A DNA stretch of 64,000 nucleotides from Paraburkholderia sp. Ac-20340. GTDB taxonomy: Bacteria; Pseudomonadota; Gammaproteobacteria; Burkholderiales; Burkholderiaceae. Under the pieces are notes generated by a model. That model had not been told where the DNA came from, made no database searches, and was given only the letters and a program-made list of their open reading frames with translations. This document shows, in pieces, positions 45,385 through 55,381 of this stretch. A program made the position numbers and the translations under genes. Numbering within the stretch: the first letter of the stretch is position 1; every line of letters begins with the position of its first letter. The stretch covers positions 1-64,000 of the forward strand of contig NZ_JAAGPR010000002.1 of assembly GCF_017104965.1 (NCBI RefSeq), given 5' to 3'.

Positions 45385-45942
45385 ATGTCTCTGATCGTCG
45401 CTGGCCGGTTCACGACGTTTCCCGCCGCCGAAGCCGTCGCCGAGAAGCTGTTCTCGCGCGGTTTCGTCGAAGAGGACGTCAACCTCTTTTTCGTCAATCC
45501 GCGCGGACAGCACGCGCGTCATACGCCGCATCCGGTGCCGGTTGCCGTGGCGCCGCCGCATCGCATGCGCAATCTCACGGCCGGTGCCGTCGCGGGCGCG
45601 GTCGTGGGCGTGTCGCTGTTCGGCGCGCTGCTGGCGGCTTCGCTGCCTTCGGTCGTGATCGCGGCCGGCGTGGGCGCGTGGATTGGCGCGCGCATCGGCA
45701 TGGGCTGGCATCGCGCCACCGAGCACGAAGCGCGCATTCATCGCGAAACGCGTCAGTCGGGCGTGCTGCTCACCGTCCATGTGAGCGCCGAAAACCAGAC
45801 GCTCGCCGCCGACGTGCTGCGCGAAGCCGGCGCCGATGACGTCGAGCGCGCCACGGGTCAATGGCACGCGGGGCACTGGGCCGATTTCGATCCGACCGAA
45901 GCGCCCCATCCGTACGCCGAAGCGGGCGTGCAGCGCGCCTGA
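45385..45942 (+). CDS. Glycine-zipper stress-type protein (unknown function)
   Basis: A 185-residue protein. Residues 1-35 look like a small alpha/beta unit (VAGRFTTFPAAEAVAEKL), residues 65-110 a hydrophobic glycine zipper (AGAVAGAVVGVSLFGALL and GVGAWIGARIGMG), and the rest is polar. The layout is like stress or membrane-associated proteins of unknown role. The ATG at 45385 has a strong RBS (GAGGGGGA); the frame runs further upstream without a good start. It is closed by the terminator at 45984. Confidence 0.75.
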   Translation: MSLIVAGRFTTFPAAEAVAEKLFSRGFVEEDVNLFFVNPRGQHARHTPHPVPVAVAPPHRMRNLTAGAVAGAVVGVSLFGALLAASLPSVVIAAGVGAWIGARIGMGWHRATEHEARIHRETRQSGVLLTVHVSAENQTLAADVLREAGADDVERATGQWHAGHWADFDPTEAPHPYAEAGVQRA

Positions 45943-45983
45943 TTGCGGCGTTTGCAGGCGGCGCGCGGCGGTCGGTGAGCAAG

Positions 45984-46013
45984 AAAAACGGCGACTCGAA
46001 GGTCGCCGTTTGG
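45984..46013. terminator. Bidirectional Rho-independent terminator
   Basis: AAACGGCGAC (45986-45995) and GTCGCCGTTT (46002-46011) form a 10-bp stem between the convergent glycine-zipper and otsA genes. Confidence 0.85.
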
Positions 46014-46051
46014 GGTGATGCGTGCGCGCGAAAAACGCGCCAGAAGCCGGT

Positions 46052-47560
46052 TTAGTCTGCCTTGCTGGCCGCGCTGGCCGCTTTGGCGATTTGCGCCACG
46101 CTCGACGCGTTCGGAACGCTCGCTGCGCCCGACACCGGCGCCTTCGCACCCGGCGCGGCGCTACGCGCCTTCGCCGTCACCGAAGCCGCCGTCGCCACAC
46201 TGCGCAGATCGGCGAGGAAGGAATCGCGCCACACCGACAGATTGTTCTCGCGCAGCGACGCCATCATGTCCTCGTAGCGCGATTGCCGCTCCGCATGCGG
46301 CATCGACAGCGCACGCTCCAGCGCCTCGGCGGTCTGGTTGAGATCGTAAGGATTCACAACCAGTGCGCCAGGCATCTGCTCGGCGGCACCCGCGAATTGC
46401 GAGAGCACCAGCACGCCCGGATCTTCCGGATTCTGCGACGCCACATACTCCTTCGCGACCAGATTCATGCCGTCGCGCAGCGGCGCGACATAGCCCACCT
46501 GCGCCTGACGGAATAGCGCCATCAGCAGATTGCGCTCGTACTTGCGGTTCAGGTATTGGATCGGCGTCCAGTCGAGCTGCGCGAAGCGGCCGTTGATGCG
46601 CCCGGCCTCGCCTTCGAGGTTGCGGCGGATGGTCTGATAGGTCTGCACATCGGAGCGCGTCGGCGGCGCGATCTGCAGCAGCGAGACGCGGCCATGCCAG
46701 CCCGGCCCGTTCTGCAGCATCCGTTCGAAAGCCTGAAAGCGCTCGGCGAGCCCCTTCGAATAATCGAGACGATCCACGCTCATGATCAGCTTGCGCCCGC
46801 GCATGGCGTCGCGCAGGCTGCGCACCGGCTTGCGGTCGGTGAACTGGCTGGCCGCTTTGGCGATCGCATCGGGATAGATGCCGATCGGGTACGCGCCCAC
46901 TTTCAGGAAGCGATCCCACGCGTGAACCATGCCGTCTTCGCTCGACGTGCCGTGGCCGCCGCGCTCGACGTAATCGAGAAACGCCTGTCGATCGGCATCG
47001 GTCTGGAAGCCCACGACGTCGTAGTGACAGAGGAACTTCATCAGTTCTTCGTGCGGCGGCACCGAGCGCATGACTTCCGGCACCGGCAACGGAATGTGCA
47101 GGAAGAAGCCGATCGGGTTTTTCACGCCCAGATCGCGCAGGCAGCGCGCGAACGGAATCAGGTGATAGTCGTGAATCCAGATGATGTCGTCGGGTTCGAT
47201 CATCGGCTGGAGCTGGCGCGCCAGCGTGACGTTCACCCGCAGATAACCGCCGTACTCCTGACGCTCGTAACGCGCGAGGTCGTTGCGGTAGTGGAACGTC
47301 GGCCACAACGTCGTATTCGAAAATCCTTTGTAGTACTGGTCATAGTCACGACGGGTGAGACCTACCGTGGCATATGTGACGCTGCCCTGTTGCTCGATGG
47401 TCGGTGGGGCCGGTTCGGCGACGGTTTCGCCGCTCCAGCCAAACCACACGCCACCGGTTTCCTTGAGCGCGTCCAGCACGCCAACCGCGAGACCGCCAGC
47501 AGCGGGACGCCCTTCCTGGGTCGGTGCAACGCGATTCGATACCACGATCAGTCTGCCCAT
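46052..47560 (-). CDS. otsA: Trehalose-6-phosphate synthase
   Basis: A 502-residue glycosyltransferase family 20 enzyme that joins UDP-glucose and glucose-6-phosphate, first step of trehalose synthesis for osmotic protection. The N-terminal RLIVVSNRVAP, IHDYHLIP and VDRLDYSKGL carry the active-site Arg and Lys. The C-terminus (last 40 or so residues) is an Ala/Ser/Lys-rich tail beyond the usual end of the family. otsB is not in the window. A fairly AT-rich leader precedes the start. Confidence 0.96.
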   Translation of the reverse strand: MGRLIVVSNRVAPTQEGRPAAGGLAVGVLDALKETGGVWFGWSGETVAEPAPPTIEQQGSVTYATVGLTRRDYDQYYKGFSNTTLWPTFHYRNDLARYERQEYGGYLRVNVTLARQLQPMIEPDDIIWIHDYHLIPFARCLRDLGVKNPIGFFLHIPLPVPEVMRSVPPHEELMKFLCHYDVVGFQTDADRQAFLDYVERGGHGTSSEDGMVHAWDRFLKVGAYPIGIYPDAIAKAASQFTDRKPVRSLRDAMRGRKLIMSVDRLDYSKGLAERFQAFERMLQNGPGWHGRVSLLQIAPPTRSDVQTYQTIRRNLEGEAGRINGRFAQLDWTPIQYLNRKYERNLLMALFRQAQVGYVAPLRDGMNLVAKEYVASQNPEDPGVLVLSQFAGAAEQMPGALVVNPYDLNQTAEALERALSMPHAERQSRYEDMMASLRENNLSVWRDSFLADLRSVATAASVTAKARSAAPGAKAPVSGAASVPNASSVAQIAKAASAASKAD

Positions 47561-47773
47561 TGCGGCTAAACCTCCTGTTTCGTTGTTCGGGGACGGTGCA
47601 CCGTAATGTCACGCAAGATGCATGCCTCTTCGACACGATCCGGAGCGAAATTTTATTTTCCGCGCGGCGCAAGCGAGCAAAATCGGCGCGAAAAATAGCC
47701 GGATCGTGCGGCAAAATTTTCAGGGGGCGATGCGCTGCACAGCGACAAAAATCGCTGCAGCGCAGTGATGAAA

Positions 47774-48028
47774 TCAGGCGTCCTGCTCCGAGCCGAGATC
47801 GCGCTGATAGTCGAGGCCTTCGGCGCGCGCGCCGCCCTGGTTGTGCTCGCCATCGGGCGGCACGCCTGGCGCGGGGCGATTCTGGCTGGCGGGGTCCGGG
47901 GCGTGTCCGTTCGACGGTTCGACCGGATTTGGCTCGAAATTCGCGGCGTTGCTGGACTTCTGTTCGCCGTCGCGCGGGCCACGCTTGCCCGAGTGACGCG
48001 CGGACCGGCGCAATGCGGGATGTCTCAT
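47774..48028 (-). CDS. Small disordered basic protein
   Basis: An 84-residue hydrophilic protein (MRHPALRRSARHSGKRGPRD start) rich in Gly, Pro, Asn and Glu, with no hydrophobic core, so probably intrinsically disordered. A good RBS (GGAGG) precedes the ATG at 48028, and a possible promoter lies at 48094-48121. No function is recognised. It lies next to otsA in the same direction, 213 bp apart. Confidence 0.65.
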   Translation of the reverse strand: MRHPALRRSARHSGKRGPRDGEQKSSNAANFEPNPVEPSNGHAPDPASQNRPAPGVPPDGEHNQGGARAEGLDYQRDLGSEQDA

Positions 48029-48093
48029 GTCGATGCCTCCAGCAAACAAGCTGCTAACGGGCTGCAAATGCGCTGTCACACGGCGGTAGCGTT

Positions 48094-48121
48094 TTTATAG
48101 TCTAGGAACCGCCGCGTGAAA
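48094..48121 (-). promoter_or_regulatory. Candidate promoter of the small gene at 47774
   Basis: On the minus strand TTTCAC (48116-48121) is followed after 16 bp by TATAAA (48094-48099). It also lies inside a CGGCGGT/ACCGCCG inverted repeat (48081-48114). Confidence 0.4.
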
Positions 48122-48173
48122 TTGCCGGTAAATATGGGCAGGCGTTTGTAACTCGTACATAAGAATGCAACCG

Positions 48174-48578
48174 TCAGGCACGGGACCAACGGTGGACCTG
48201 CGCAACGCTTGTTGCATCGCGGCGAGATTGATCGGGCCCTGACGCGTCCAGGGTCGCCGGATCGGTCTGGCCGACCCAGCCGACCCAGCGCGCCCACCTC
48301 GCCCACGCGGCGCGGCCCGCGCGTTCGGCGGTTCGGGCGATCTGCGCACGTTCTTCTCGGGCCTGCGTAGCGTGCGCCACAGCGGGTGGCGAAACGCGCA
48401 TCGCCGGATAGAAGCGCGGATCGACCGAGCGCGGCACCTCGCCCGGTTGCGCAGGCGGGTCCCCGACCGGCGGCACGTCGGGCGTGCCGGGTTGATCGGG
48501 CGGCGGATCGTCGGGTTGCGGGGTGTGCGCCAGCCAGGGCTTCGCGCGGAACGGATCGGATTGTCTGCAGCTTGGCAT
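48174..48578 (-). CDS. Hypothetical Pro-rich protein
   Basis: A 134-residue protein. Residues 19-55 are Pro/Asp-rich (PQPDDPPPDQPGTPDVPP), and the C-terminal third has an odd Trp repeat (WARWARWVGWVG). The frame is long and a GAGGAG sequence lies 4-9 bp before the ATG at 48578. It looks like a lineage-specific, disordered protein. No function can be named, and the frame could be shorter. Confidence 0.55.
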   Translation of the reverse strand: MPSCRQSDPFRAKPWLAHTPQPDDPPPDQPGTPDVPPVGDPPAQPGEVPRSVDPRFYPAMRVSPPAVAHATQAREERAQIARTAERAGRAAWARWARWVGWVGQTDPATLDASGPDQSRRDATSVAQVHRWSRA

Positions 48579-48777
48579 CGCTCGCTCCTCGAAAGGGTTT
48601 ATCGAGCGGATTGCAAGCGACATACCAGCGGCGGCGAATGCGGCGAACGCCCGCGCCGCCGGGGCGCTCAGGGCGCCCGGCGTGCCGCGGACAATCGGGG
48701 AGAGGACAACGAGGAAGCGGAAAAACAGGTGCGATTTACATCGCGTGCAGGCAAACGCGTCTTCAGGATCTTGGGGA

Positions 48778-50178
48778 TCAGCCCGTCGCGCGCGCTGACG
48801 CCTCGCCCTTGCCGCCCGCGCTACCGGCGCCGCCGGTTTCGTTACCGTACTCGACGAGCCGGTTGTAGAGCGTCTTGAGGCTGATGCCGAGGATTTCGGC
48901 CGCCCGCGTCTTCACGCCGCCGCACTGCTCCAGCGTGGCGAGAATCAACTGACGATCGGCATCGGCCAGCGAGGTGCCGAACGGAATCGTCACCGCCGTG
49001 CCCGCCACCGGCTTCGACAGCGAAATCTGCAGCGGCACGGCCGCCGTGAGATCGCCGTCGTTGCCCGCCATGATGTGCGCGCGCTGCACGTAGTTCTTCA
49101 GCTCGCGCACGTTGCCGGGCCAGGGGTAGGTCGCGAGCATCTCGCGCACAGCCGCCGGGAACTGCTTTTTCGTGCCGTGGCGCTCGTTGAGTTCGTCGAG
49201 GAAGGCCTGGGCCAGCAGTTCCACGTCCTTGCCGCGCTCGCGCAGCGGCGGCAGGTTGATCGGGAACACGTTCAGGCGGTGATACAGGTCCAGACGCAGC
49301 TTGCCTTCGGCCACGGCCTGCTCGGGATCACGGTTGGTCGCCGCGATCAGACGCACATCGGTTTCGATTTCCTTGGTCGTGCCCACGCGCATGAACATGC
49401 CGGTTTCCAGCACGCGCAGCAGCTTGACCTGCAGCTCGATCGGCATTTCGGTGATTTCGTCGAGGAACAGCGTGCCGCCGTTCGCGCGCTCGAAATAGCC
49501 CTTGTGCTGGCGATCCGCGCCCGTAAACGAGCCGCGTTCGTGGCCGAACATTTCCGATTCGATCAGGTTCGGCGAGATCGCGCCGCAGTTCACCGCGAGG
49601 AATTCGTGCTTGCGGCGCAGGCTCAGCTGGTGAATGGTCTGCGCGGCCACTTCCTTGCCGGTGCCCGATTCGCCCACCAGCATCACCGACGCCGGCGTGA
49701 CCGCCACGCGGCTGATCTGGTCGTAGACGTCCTGCATGGCCGGCGAATTGCCGAGCATCAGCCCGAAGCGGCCCATGCGGCGCAACTCGCCGCGCAGCGT
49801 GCCGATTTCGGCCTTGAGATCGCCCGCGCGCGGCAGACGGTTCAGGATCGCCTTGACGCGCTGCAGGTTGATCGGCTTCACGAGATAGTCGATCGCGCCG
49901 TTCTTGAGCGCATCGACGGCCGTCTCGACGGTCGCATGCCCCGTAATGACGACGAGTTCCACGCCCGAGCGCGGATCGAGATCCTGGAACAGATCGGTGC
50001 CGCTGCCGTCGGGCAGCTTCAAATCGGTGAAGACGACGTCGGGCATCTGGCGAATCAGCTGGATGCGCGCTTCGCGCAGATCGCCCGCCTGCGCGGTGGT
50101 GAGCCCGTCTTCGCCCACCACGGCGGCGAGTGCTTCGCGCGTTTCTGCGTCGTCATCGACAATCAATACATGTGGCAT
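48778..50178 (-). CDS. Sigma-54-dependent response regulator (NtrC family)
   Basis: A 466-residue activator. The receiver domain (1-118) has phosphoacceptor Asp52, and the AAA+ domain has Walker A GESGTGKE (169-176) and a GSFTGA loop in place of GAFTGA for sigma-54 contact. The C-terminal Fis-type helix-turn-helix ends in GISLKTLYNRL. No sensor kinase gene is adjacent, so its partner is elsewhere. A related activator without receiver lies 1.1 kb away (51282-52460). Confidence 0.93.
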   Translation of the reverse strand: MPHVLIVDDDAETREALAAVVGEDGLTTAQAGDLREARIQLIRQMPDVVFTDLKLPDGSGTDLFQDLDPRSGVELVVITGHATVETAVDALKNGAIDYLVKPINLQRVKAILNRLPRAGDLKAEIGTLRGELRRMGRFGLMLGNSPAMQDVYDQISRVAVTPASVMLVGESGTGKEVAAQTIHQLSLRRKHEFLAVNCGAISPNLIESEMFGHERGSFTGADRQHKGYFERANGGTLFLDEITEMPIELQVKLLRVLETGMFMRVGTTKEIETDVRLIAATNRDPEQAVAEGKLRLDLYHRLNVFPINLPPLRERGKDVELLAQAFLDELNERHGTKKQFPAAVREMLATYPWPGNVRELKNYVQRAHIMAGNDGDLTAAVPLQISLSKPVAGTAVTIPFGTSLADADRQLILATLEQCGGVKTRAAEILGISLKTLYNRLVEYGNETGGAGSAGGKGEASARATG

Positions 50179-50569
50179 CGCGTCTCGTCAGCCCTGAAAG
50201 GTGAATGGCTCCATGCACGAAACATCCGCGCCGCGCGCATCGCGCCTGCGCCGGACAATTCCGCCCGGCGCCGCAATGCTGGCGGCGCACACGTTGCGCT
50301 GCAGTGGAGTACGAAACGGTCGGGCGCGTTCAGACGGCAAGCGCGCAGTTTTCATCGCACTATGGCGACAATGCGCAACAATACCGCGATCAGCACGCAA
50401 CCCGAACCTCGATTGTTGTGGATTTAACTATTATAGACTTATTCGAGATAGCCAGGCGCGCGATTCCGGGCGCAAGCGTTCTGCATCGAGCCCGCGTTGA
50501 CTCTGCGTTGACTCCACTTTGATCCTTTCGTTGTCCTTGCCGAGCCCTACTTCGCCCTTGCCATCTCCG
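50179..50569. other. Intergenic region upstream of the sigma-54 regulator
   Basis: These 391 bp between two minus-strand genes hold an AT-rich patch around 50420-50450 with a TATAAT (50430-50435) on the minus strand. That gives a possible promoter for the regulator with a leader of about 250 nt. No ORF here is supported. Confidence 0.45.
50430..50460 (-). promoter_or_regulatory. Candidate promoter for the sigma-54 regulator gene
   Basis: The minus strand carries a perfect TATAAT (50430-50435), but the -35 is poor. The AT-rich context is unlike the surrounding GC-rich DNA. Confidence 0.35.
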
Positions 50570-50875
50570 TCAGTGCCGCGTCGCCGAATCCGAATCGCTG
50601 GTCGGAAACGGCCAGGCGTTGCCGTTCGCTTCGTCGGCCGCACCGCTGGCGCGCGTAGCCGTCTCGTCCGCCGGTTTCGCCGCTGCGGCGTTGAGCGCGC
50701 CCGCGGTTTCCGAGAGCGCACCGCCCTCGTCTTCCCAGCGGCTCAGATCGCGATGCAGATGCTGACGCTGCATGCGATGGCGCTGCGACCAGCGCAAGGC
50801 CAGCATGCCGGCCGTCGCGCCGAGCGCGCCCACCGCCATCAGGGTTCCGAACAGTCCAGGCTTGTTCTTCGACAT
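50570..50875 (-). CDS. Small membrane-anchored protein (unknown function)
   Basis: A 101-residue protein. One hydrophobic helix (about residues 8-28, LFGTLMAVGALGATAGMLAL) is followed by a basic stretch (RWSQRHRMQRQ) and an acidic, Ala-rich disordered tail. The GGGAG RBS before 50875 supports the start. It lies between two sigma-54 activators on either side. Function unknown. Confidence 0.7.
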   Translation of the reverse strand: MSKNKPGLFGTLMAVGALGATAGMLALRWSQRHRMQRQHLHRDLSRWEDEGGALSETAGALNAAAAKPADETATRASGAADEANGNAWPFPTSDSDSATRH

Positions 50876-51281
50876 ATCGATTCTCCCAGTTCTTTGCGCA
50901 AGTTCAGCGCATGGAGCGGCGTCGCAATCGCCACCCTCTAGCGTAGACGCTCGTGCGCCATCGGAGTTGCGGAGCACGAGGCGTGCCAGCTCCGCCAGCC
51001 ACACGTCGATGCCGGACAGATGCAGGACCGGATCGGGCACGTCCATTGCCCTTTGACGCGTCGCAGTGGTTAAATGTTTACGAGATGGAAATCCTGCGAC
51101 CGGCGGCGCGGCATCGCCCGCGTCAGTCCTGGCCGGTCGCCGCCCGTCCGAAGCCTGCGTTGAAGTCGCGCCTGACCGTTCATGCGCGCCGCGCCTCGAT
51201 GCGCGTGCGCCCGGACGGAAAGACGCGCGAGCCACTATCCCGGCCTCGGGCCACTTACTCACTTTGCAGGACGAATACCCT

Positions 51282-52460
<1,179 letters not shown>

Positions 52461-52517
52461 AAATATCGCGCGCGAATTCGAAGCGCGATTCGAAGCTGAA
52501 TTCGCGCTAATTCGCAC

Positions 52518-52568
52518 AAAAAGGTCGTGCCCGCAACCATGCAATGACAAGCGGCGCACGACCTTTTT
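52518..52568. terminator. Bidirectional hairpin terminator
   Basis: AAAAAGGTCGTGC (52518-52530) and GCACGACCTTTTT (52556-52568) form a 13-bp stem with a 25-nt loop after the sigma-54 activator. Confidence 0.75.
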
Positions 52569-52714
52569 CAATTTCTTGCATTTTCCCTATCCCCTTTGTA
52601 ATTCTCATCCTGCACAATCCGCAGCACGAAATAGCACCTTGTTTTCATTCAAAAGGTGCATCAATACGTGCTGGAGCGTCGCCTGAGGCGAGCGCCAGCC
52701 GCCAGCGGCAGGGA

Positions 52715-53359
52715 ATGAACATGCAAGAACGACGTGCCATGGCGTGCAATGCGCCATCGACGGCACCGCGCAGCGCAGCATCGGCAGGCGCAGTGCGGAA
52801 TGACAACCTCGCGGCCGGTTCGGCTTCGGCAGGCTGGCGACGCAGCGCTTCCCTCACGCTGCTCGCCGCAGTCGCCAGCCTCGCCTGCTCCGCGTGCAGT
52901 TCGCTCTACTCCGAAGGCGCGCAAACGGGCGCGGGTGTCGCGGGCGCAGCGGTCGCCGCGAAGGTCACGAATAACGCGGCCGTAGCGACCGGCATCGGTC
53001 TGGGCGCGCTCGCGGCCGCCAAGGCCGGCGTGCAGTATTCCGAACGCGTCGTGCACAACAATACCCAGGACAGCATCGCCAAGGCGGCCGGTCCGCTCGA
53101 CGTGGGCGGCGTGGCGCCGTGGTCCATCGTCCACTCGTTTCCCATCGAAGAAGACGCGCATGGCCGCGTGACGGTGAGCCGCGCGATCAGCACGGGCGAA
53201 CTCGACTGCAAGGAAATCGTCTTCTCCGTCGATCGCGACGCGACCAAGGACAAGGCCGCCAGCAGCGCGTTCTACGTGGCTTCGGTGTGCCGCGACGGTC
53301 AGACGTGGAAGTGGGCGTCCGCCGAACCCGCCACCGATCGCTGGGGCGCGCTGCAATGA
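52715..53359 (+). CDS. Probable lipoprotein, first of a paralogous pair
   Basis: A 214-residue protein. A long N-terminal region precedes a hydrophobic segment and a possible lipobox (SLACSAC, about 64-70). A glycine/Ala-rich region then precedes the C-terminal domain with VGGVAPWSIVH, two Cys (LDCKE, VCRDG) and a WKWASAEPATDRWGALQ end. It is clearly related in the C-terminal half to the next gene, whose start overlaps its stop by 4 bp. The function of both is unknown; they are likely envelope proteins. The start may lie further downstream, since the N-region is long. Confidence 0.72.
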   Translation: MNMQERRAMACNAPSTAPRSAASAGAVRNDNLAAGSASAGWRRSASLTLLAAVASLACSACSSLYSEGAQTGAGVAGAAVAAKVTNNAAVATGIGLGALAAAKAGVQYSERVVHNNTQDSIAKAAGPLDVGGVAPWSIVHSFPIEEDAHGRVTVSRAISTGELDCKEIVFSVDRDATKDKAASSAFYVASVCRDGQTWKWASAEPATDRWGALQ

Positions 53360-53886
53360 GCGGCACGACCAGCATGGCCGTGCCGGGCGCACGCCTGATC
53401 GCGCTCGTGGCGCTGTGCGCGGGCGCGGCGCTCGGCGTGAGCGCCTGCGGTTCGATCGGCGCGGCCAGCGGCGCCGCGGCGGCCGCCGCCACCGGCATCG
53501 TCACGGCCAATCCCGCCATCGGCGTGGGCGTGGGCATCGCCGTGCAAGCCGCCACCGACGAAGCCGTCAACCGCTTCATGAAGAGCATGCACGCCGATCA
53601 GCAGGAAATGATCGCCGAAACGGCCGGGCGCTTGCCCGTGGGCGGCAGCGACAGTTGGCGCATCAAGCACAAGCTGCCGGTCGAAAACGGCCACGGCGAA
53701 GTGCGCGTGACGCGCGCCTTCGCGTCGGCGCTGGCGCTGTGCAAGGACTTCGCGTTCTCGGTGCAGGACGGCGACAAGCCCGACTCGCCCCAGCAGTGGT
53801 ACACGGCGAGCGCCTGTCAGGACGACAGCGGCTGGAAATGGGCCACCGCCGAACCGGCCGTCGAGCGTTGGGGCTCGCTGCAGTAA
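53356..53886 (+). CDS. Probable lipoprotein, second of a paralogous pair
   Basis: A 176-residue lipoprotein with a good lipobox (LGVSAC-GS at about residue 31). The Gly/Ala-rich region is followed by the same C-terminal pattern as its neighbour: PVGGSDSWRIKHKLPVENGHGE, a Cys pair and WKWATAEPAVERWGSLQ. ATGA overlap with the preceding stop shows translational coupling. It arose most likely by duplication, and the two copies have since diverged. Likely outer-membrane-anchored, with unknown function. Confidence 0.78.
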   Translation: MSGTTSMAVPGARLIALVALCAGAALGVSACGSIGAASGAAAAAATGIVTANPAIGVGVGIAVQAATDEAVNRFMKSMHADQQEMIAETAGRLPVGGSDSWRIKHKLPVENGHGEVRVTRAFASALALCKDFAFSVQDGDKPDSPQQWYTASACQDDSGWKWATAEPAVERWGSLQ

Positions 53887-53935
53887 CGCCTTTTGCAGTG
53901 CTTTTGCAGCGCCTCTGCAGTTTCGCAGCACGAAA

Positions 53936-53961
53936 AAAACGGTCGCCTCGGCGACCGTTTT
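53936..53961. terminator. Bidirectional Rho-independent terminator
   Basis: AAAACGGTCGCC (53936-53947) and GGCGACCGTTTT (53950-53961) make a perfect 12-bp stem between the lipoprotein pair and the convergent ABC transporter genes. Confidence 0.9.
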
Positions 53962-53990
53962 GCATTGATCGACTGCGAAGATCCAGAAAA

Positions 53991-55340
53991 TCAGGACTCC
54001 ACGTCTTCCAGACTGAAGATTTCCGACTGGTCGTTGTACGAGAAGATTTCGCCATAACGGCCCCAGTCGATCACCGTGTCGAGCGTTTCTTCCGCTGCGC
54101 CATCCGAGAGGAAATCTTCCAGTTCCTGCTCGAAACGCACGCGCGGCGCGCGATGGCCGGGACGCTCGTTGAGCACCTTCTTGATCCGCGCCGCCAGCGG
54201 CACGTGACGCAGCAGATGTTCCGCGAACATCATCTTGCGCTCCTGCGTGCCGAATTCCGCAAACACGCGCGCGGGCGGCGTGAGCAGCACATCGCCTTCG
54301 CGCACATCGGCGAAACCGAGGTACTGCAGCACTTCCGCGATCGGGAACAGATCGTCCACTTCCAGATGCAGCGAGCGGGCGATTTCCGGCATGTCGGCGC
54401 GGCCGTGGTACGGCGCGGCCGCCAGCGTTTCGATCAGACCCGCCATCAGGTTGGTGGACACGCGCGGCAGCCAGCTACCCAGCTCCAGCCCCTTCTTCGT
54501 GGTTTCGCCGGTCTGACGCGCCGTCATCTTCGCGTAGATGTCGTCGACCAGCTTGCGGAACGCCGGATCGAGACGGTTGCGCGGGTGCTTGAACGGCACC
54601 TTGATTTCCGCGACCACGCGGCCAGGATTGGACGACAGCACCAGAATACGGTCGCACATGAACACCGCTTCTTCGATGTTGTGCGTGACGATCAGAATCG
54701 ACTTGATCGGCAGGCGGCCTTGCGTCCACAGATCGAGCAGATCGGTACGCAGCGTTTCGGCCGTCAGCACGTCGAGCGCCGAGAACGGTTCGTCCATCAG
54801 CATCAGATTCGGGTCGACGACCAGCGCGCGCGCGAAACCCACACGCTGGCGCATACCGCCGGAAAGCTCGCGCGGGTAAGCGTTCTCAAAACCGTCCAGA
54901 CCGATCAGGTCGATGGCGGCCAGTGCGCGTTCGCGGCGCTCGCGCGCGCCCACGCCCTGCGCTTCCAGACCCGCTTCCACGTTCTGTAGCACGGTCAGCC
55001 ACGGGAACAGCGCGAAGGTCTGGAACACCATCGCCACGCCTTCAGCCGGGCCGTCGAGCGGTTTGCCGCGCCAGGTCACATCGCCCGCCGTCGGCTCGAT
55101 CAGCCCGGCGATGATGCGCAGCAGCGTCGATTTACCGGAGCCCGAGCGGCCCAGCAAGCCGACGATCTCGCCTTCGCGCAGCGACAGATTGGCGTCGTCC
55201 AGCACGAGCAGTTCGCCCTGGTTCTTGTTGAAACCGCGGCACACGTTCTGCACGCGCAGAAGTTCTTCGCCGAGACGCGGCGGATTCGCAGCGGTCTGCA
55301 CGTCGCCGTGCGCGGCGCTGAGGGTCTTGGGGTTTTGCAT
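53991..55340 (-). CDS. ABC transporter ATP-binding protein with AAA-associated C-terminal domain
   Basis: A 449-residue ATPase. Residues about 30-270 are an ABC domain of the nitrate/sulfonate/taurine type, with Walker A GRSGSGKST (64-72), signature LSGGMRQR and Walker B LMLMDEPF. Residues about 300-449 form the AAA-associated domain found in some of these ATPases. It probably powers the fused permease encoded just upstream (41-bp gap). The start at 55340 is the first ATG after the permease stop in frame. Confidence 0.9.
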   Translation of the reverse strand: MQNPKTLSAAHGDVQTAANPPRLGEELLRVQNVCRGFNKNQGELLVLDDANLSLREGEIVGLLGRSGSGKSTLLRIIAGLIEPTAGDVTWRGKPLDGPAEGVAMVFQTFALFPWLTVLQNVEAGLEAQGVGARERRERALAAIDLIGLDGFENAYPRELSGGMRQRVGFARALVVDPNLMLMDEPFSALDVLTAETLRTDLLDLWTQGRLPIKSILIVTHNIEEAVFMCDRILVLSSNPGRVVAEIKVPFKHPRNRLDPAFRKLVDDIYAKMTARQTGETTKKGLELGSWLPRVSTNLMAGLIETLAAAPYHGRADMPEIARSLHLEVDDLFPIAEVLQYLGFADVREGDVLLTPPARVFAEFGTQERKMMFAEHLLRHVPLAARIKKVLNERPGHRAPRVRFEQELEDFLSDGAAEETLDTVIDWGRYGEIFSYNDQSEIFSLEDVES

Positions 55341-55381
55341 CGCTTTACCTTCGAGCCTTCGATTTATTCGGTCAGTTGCGA

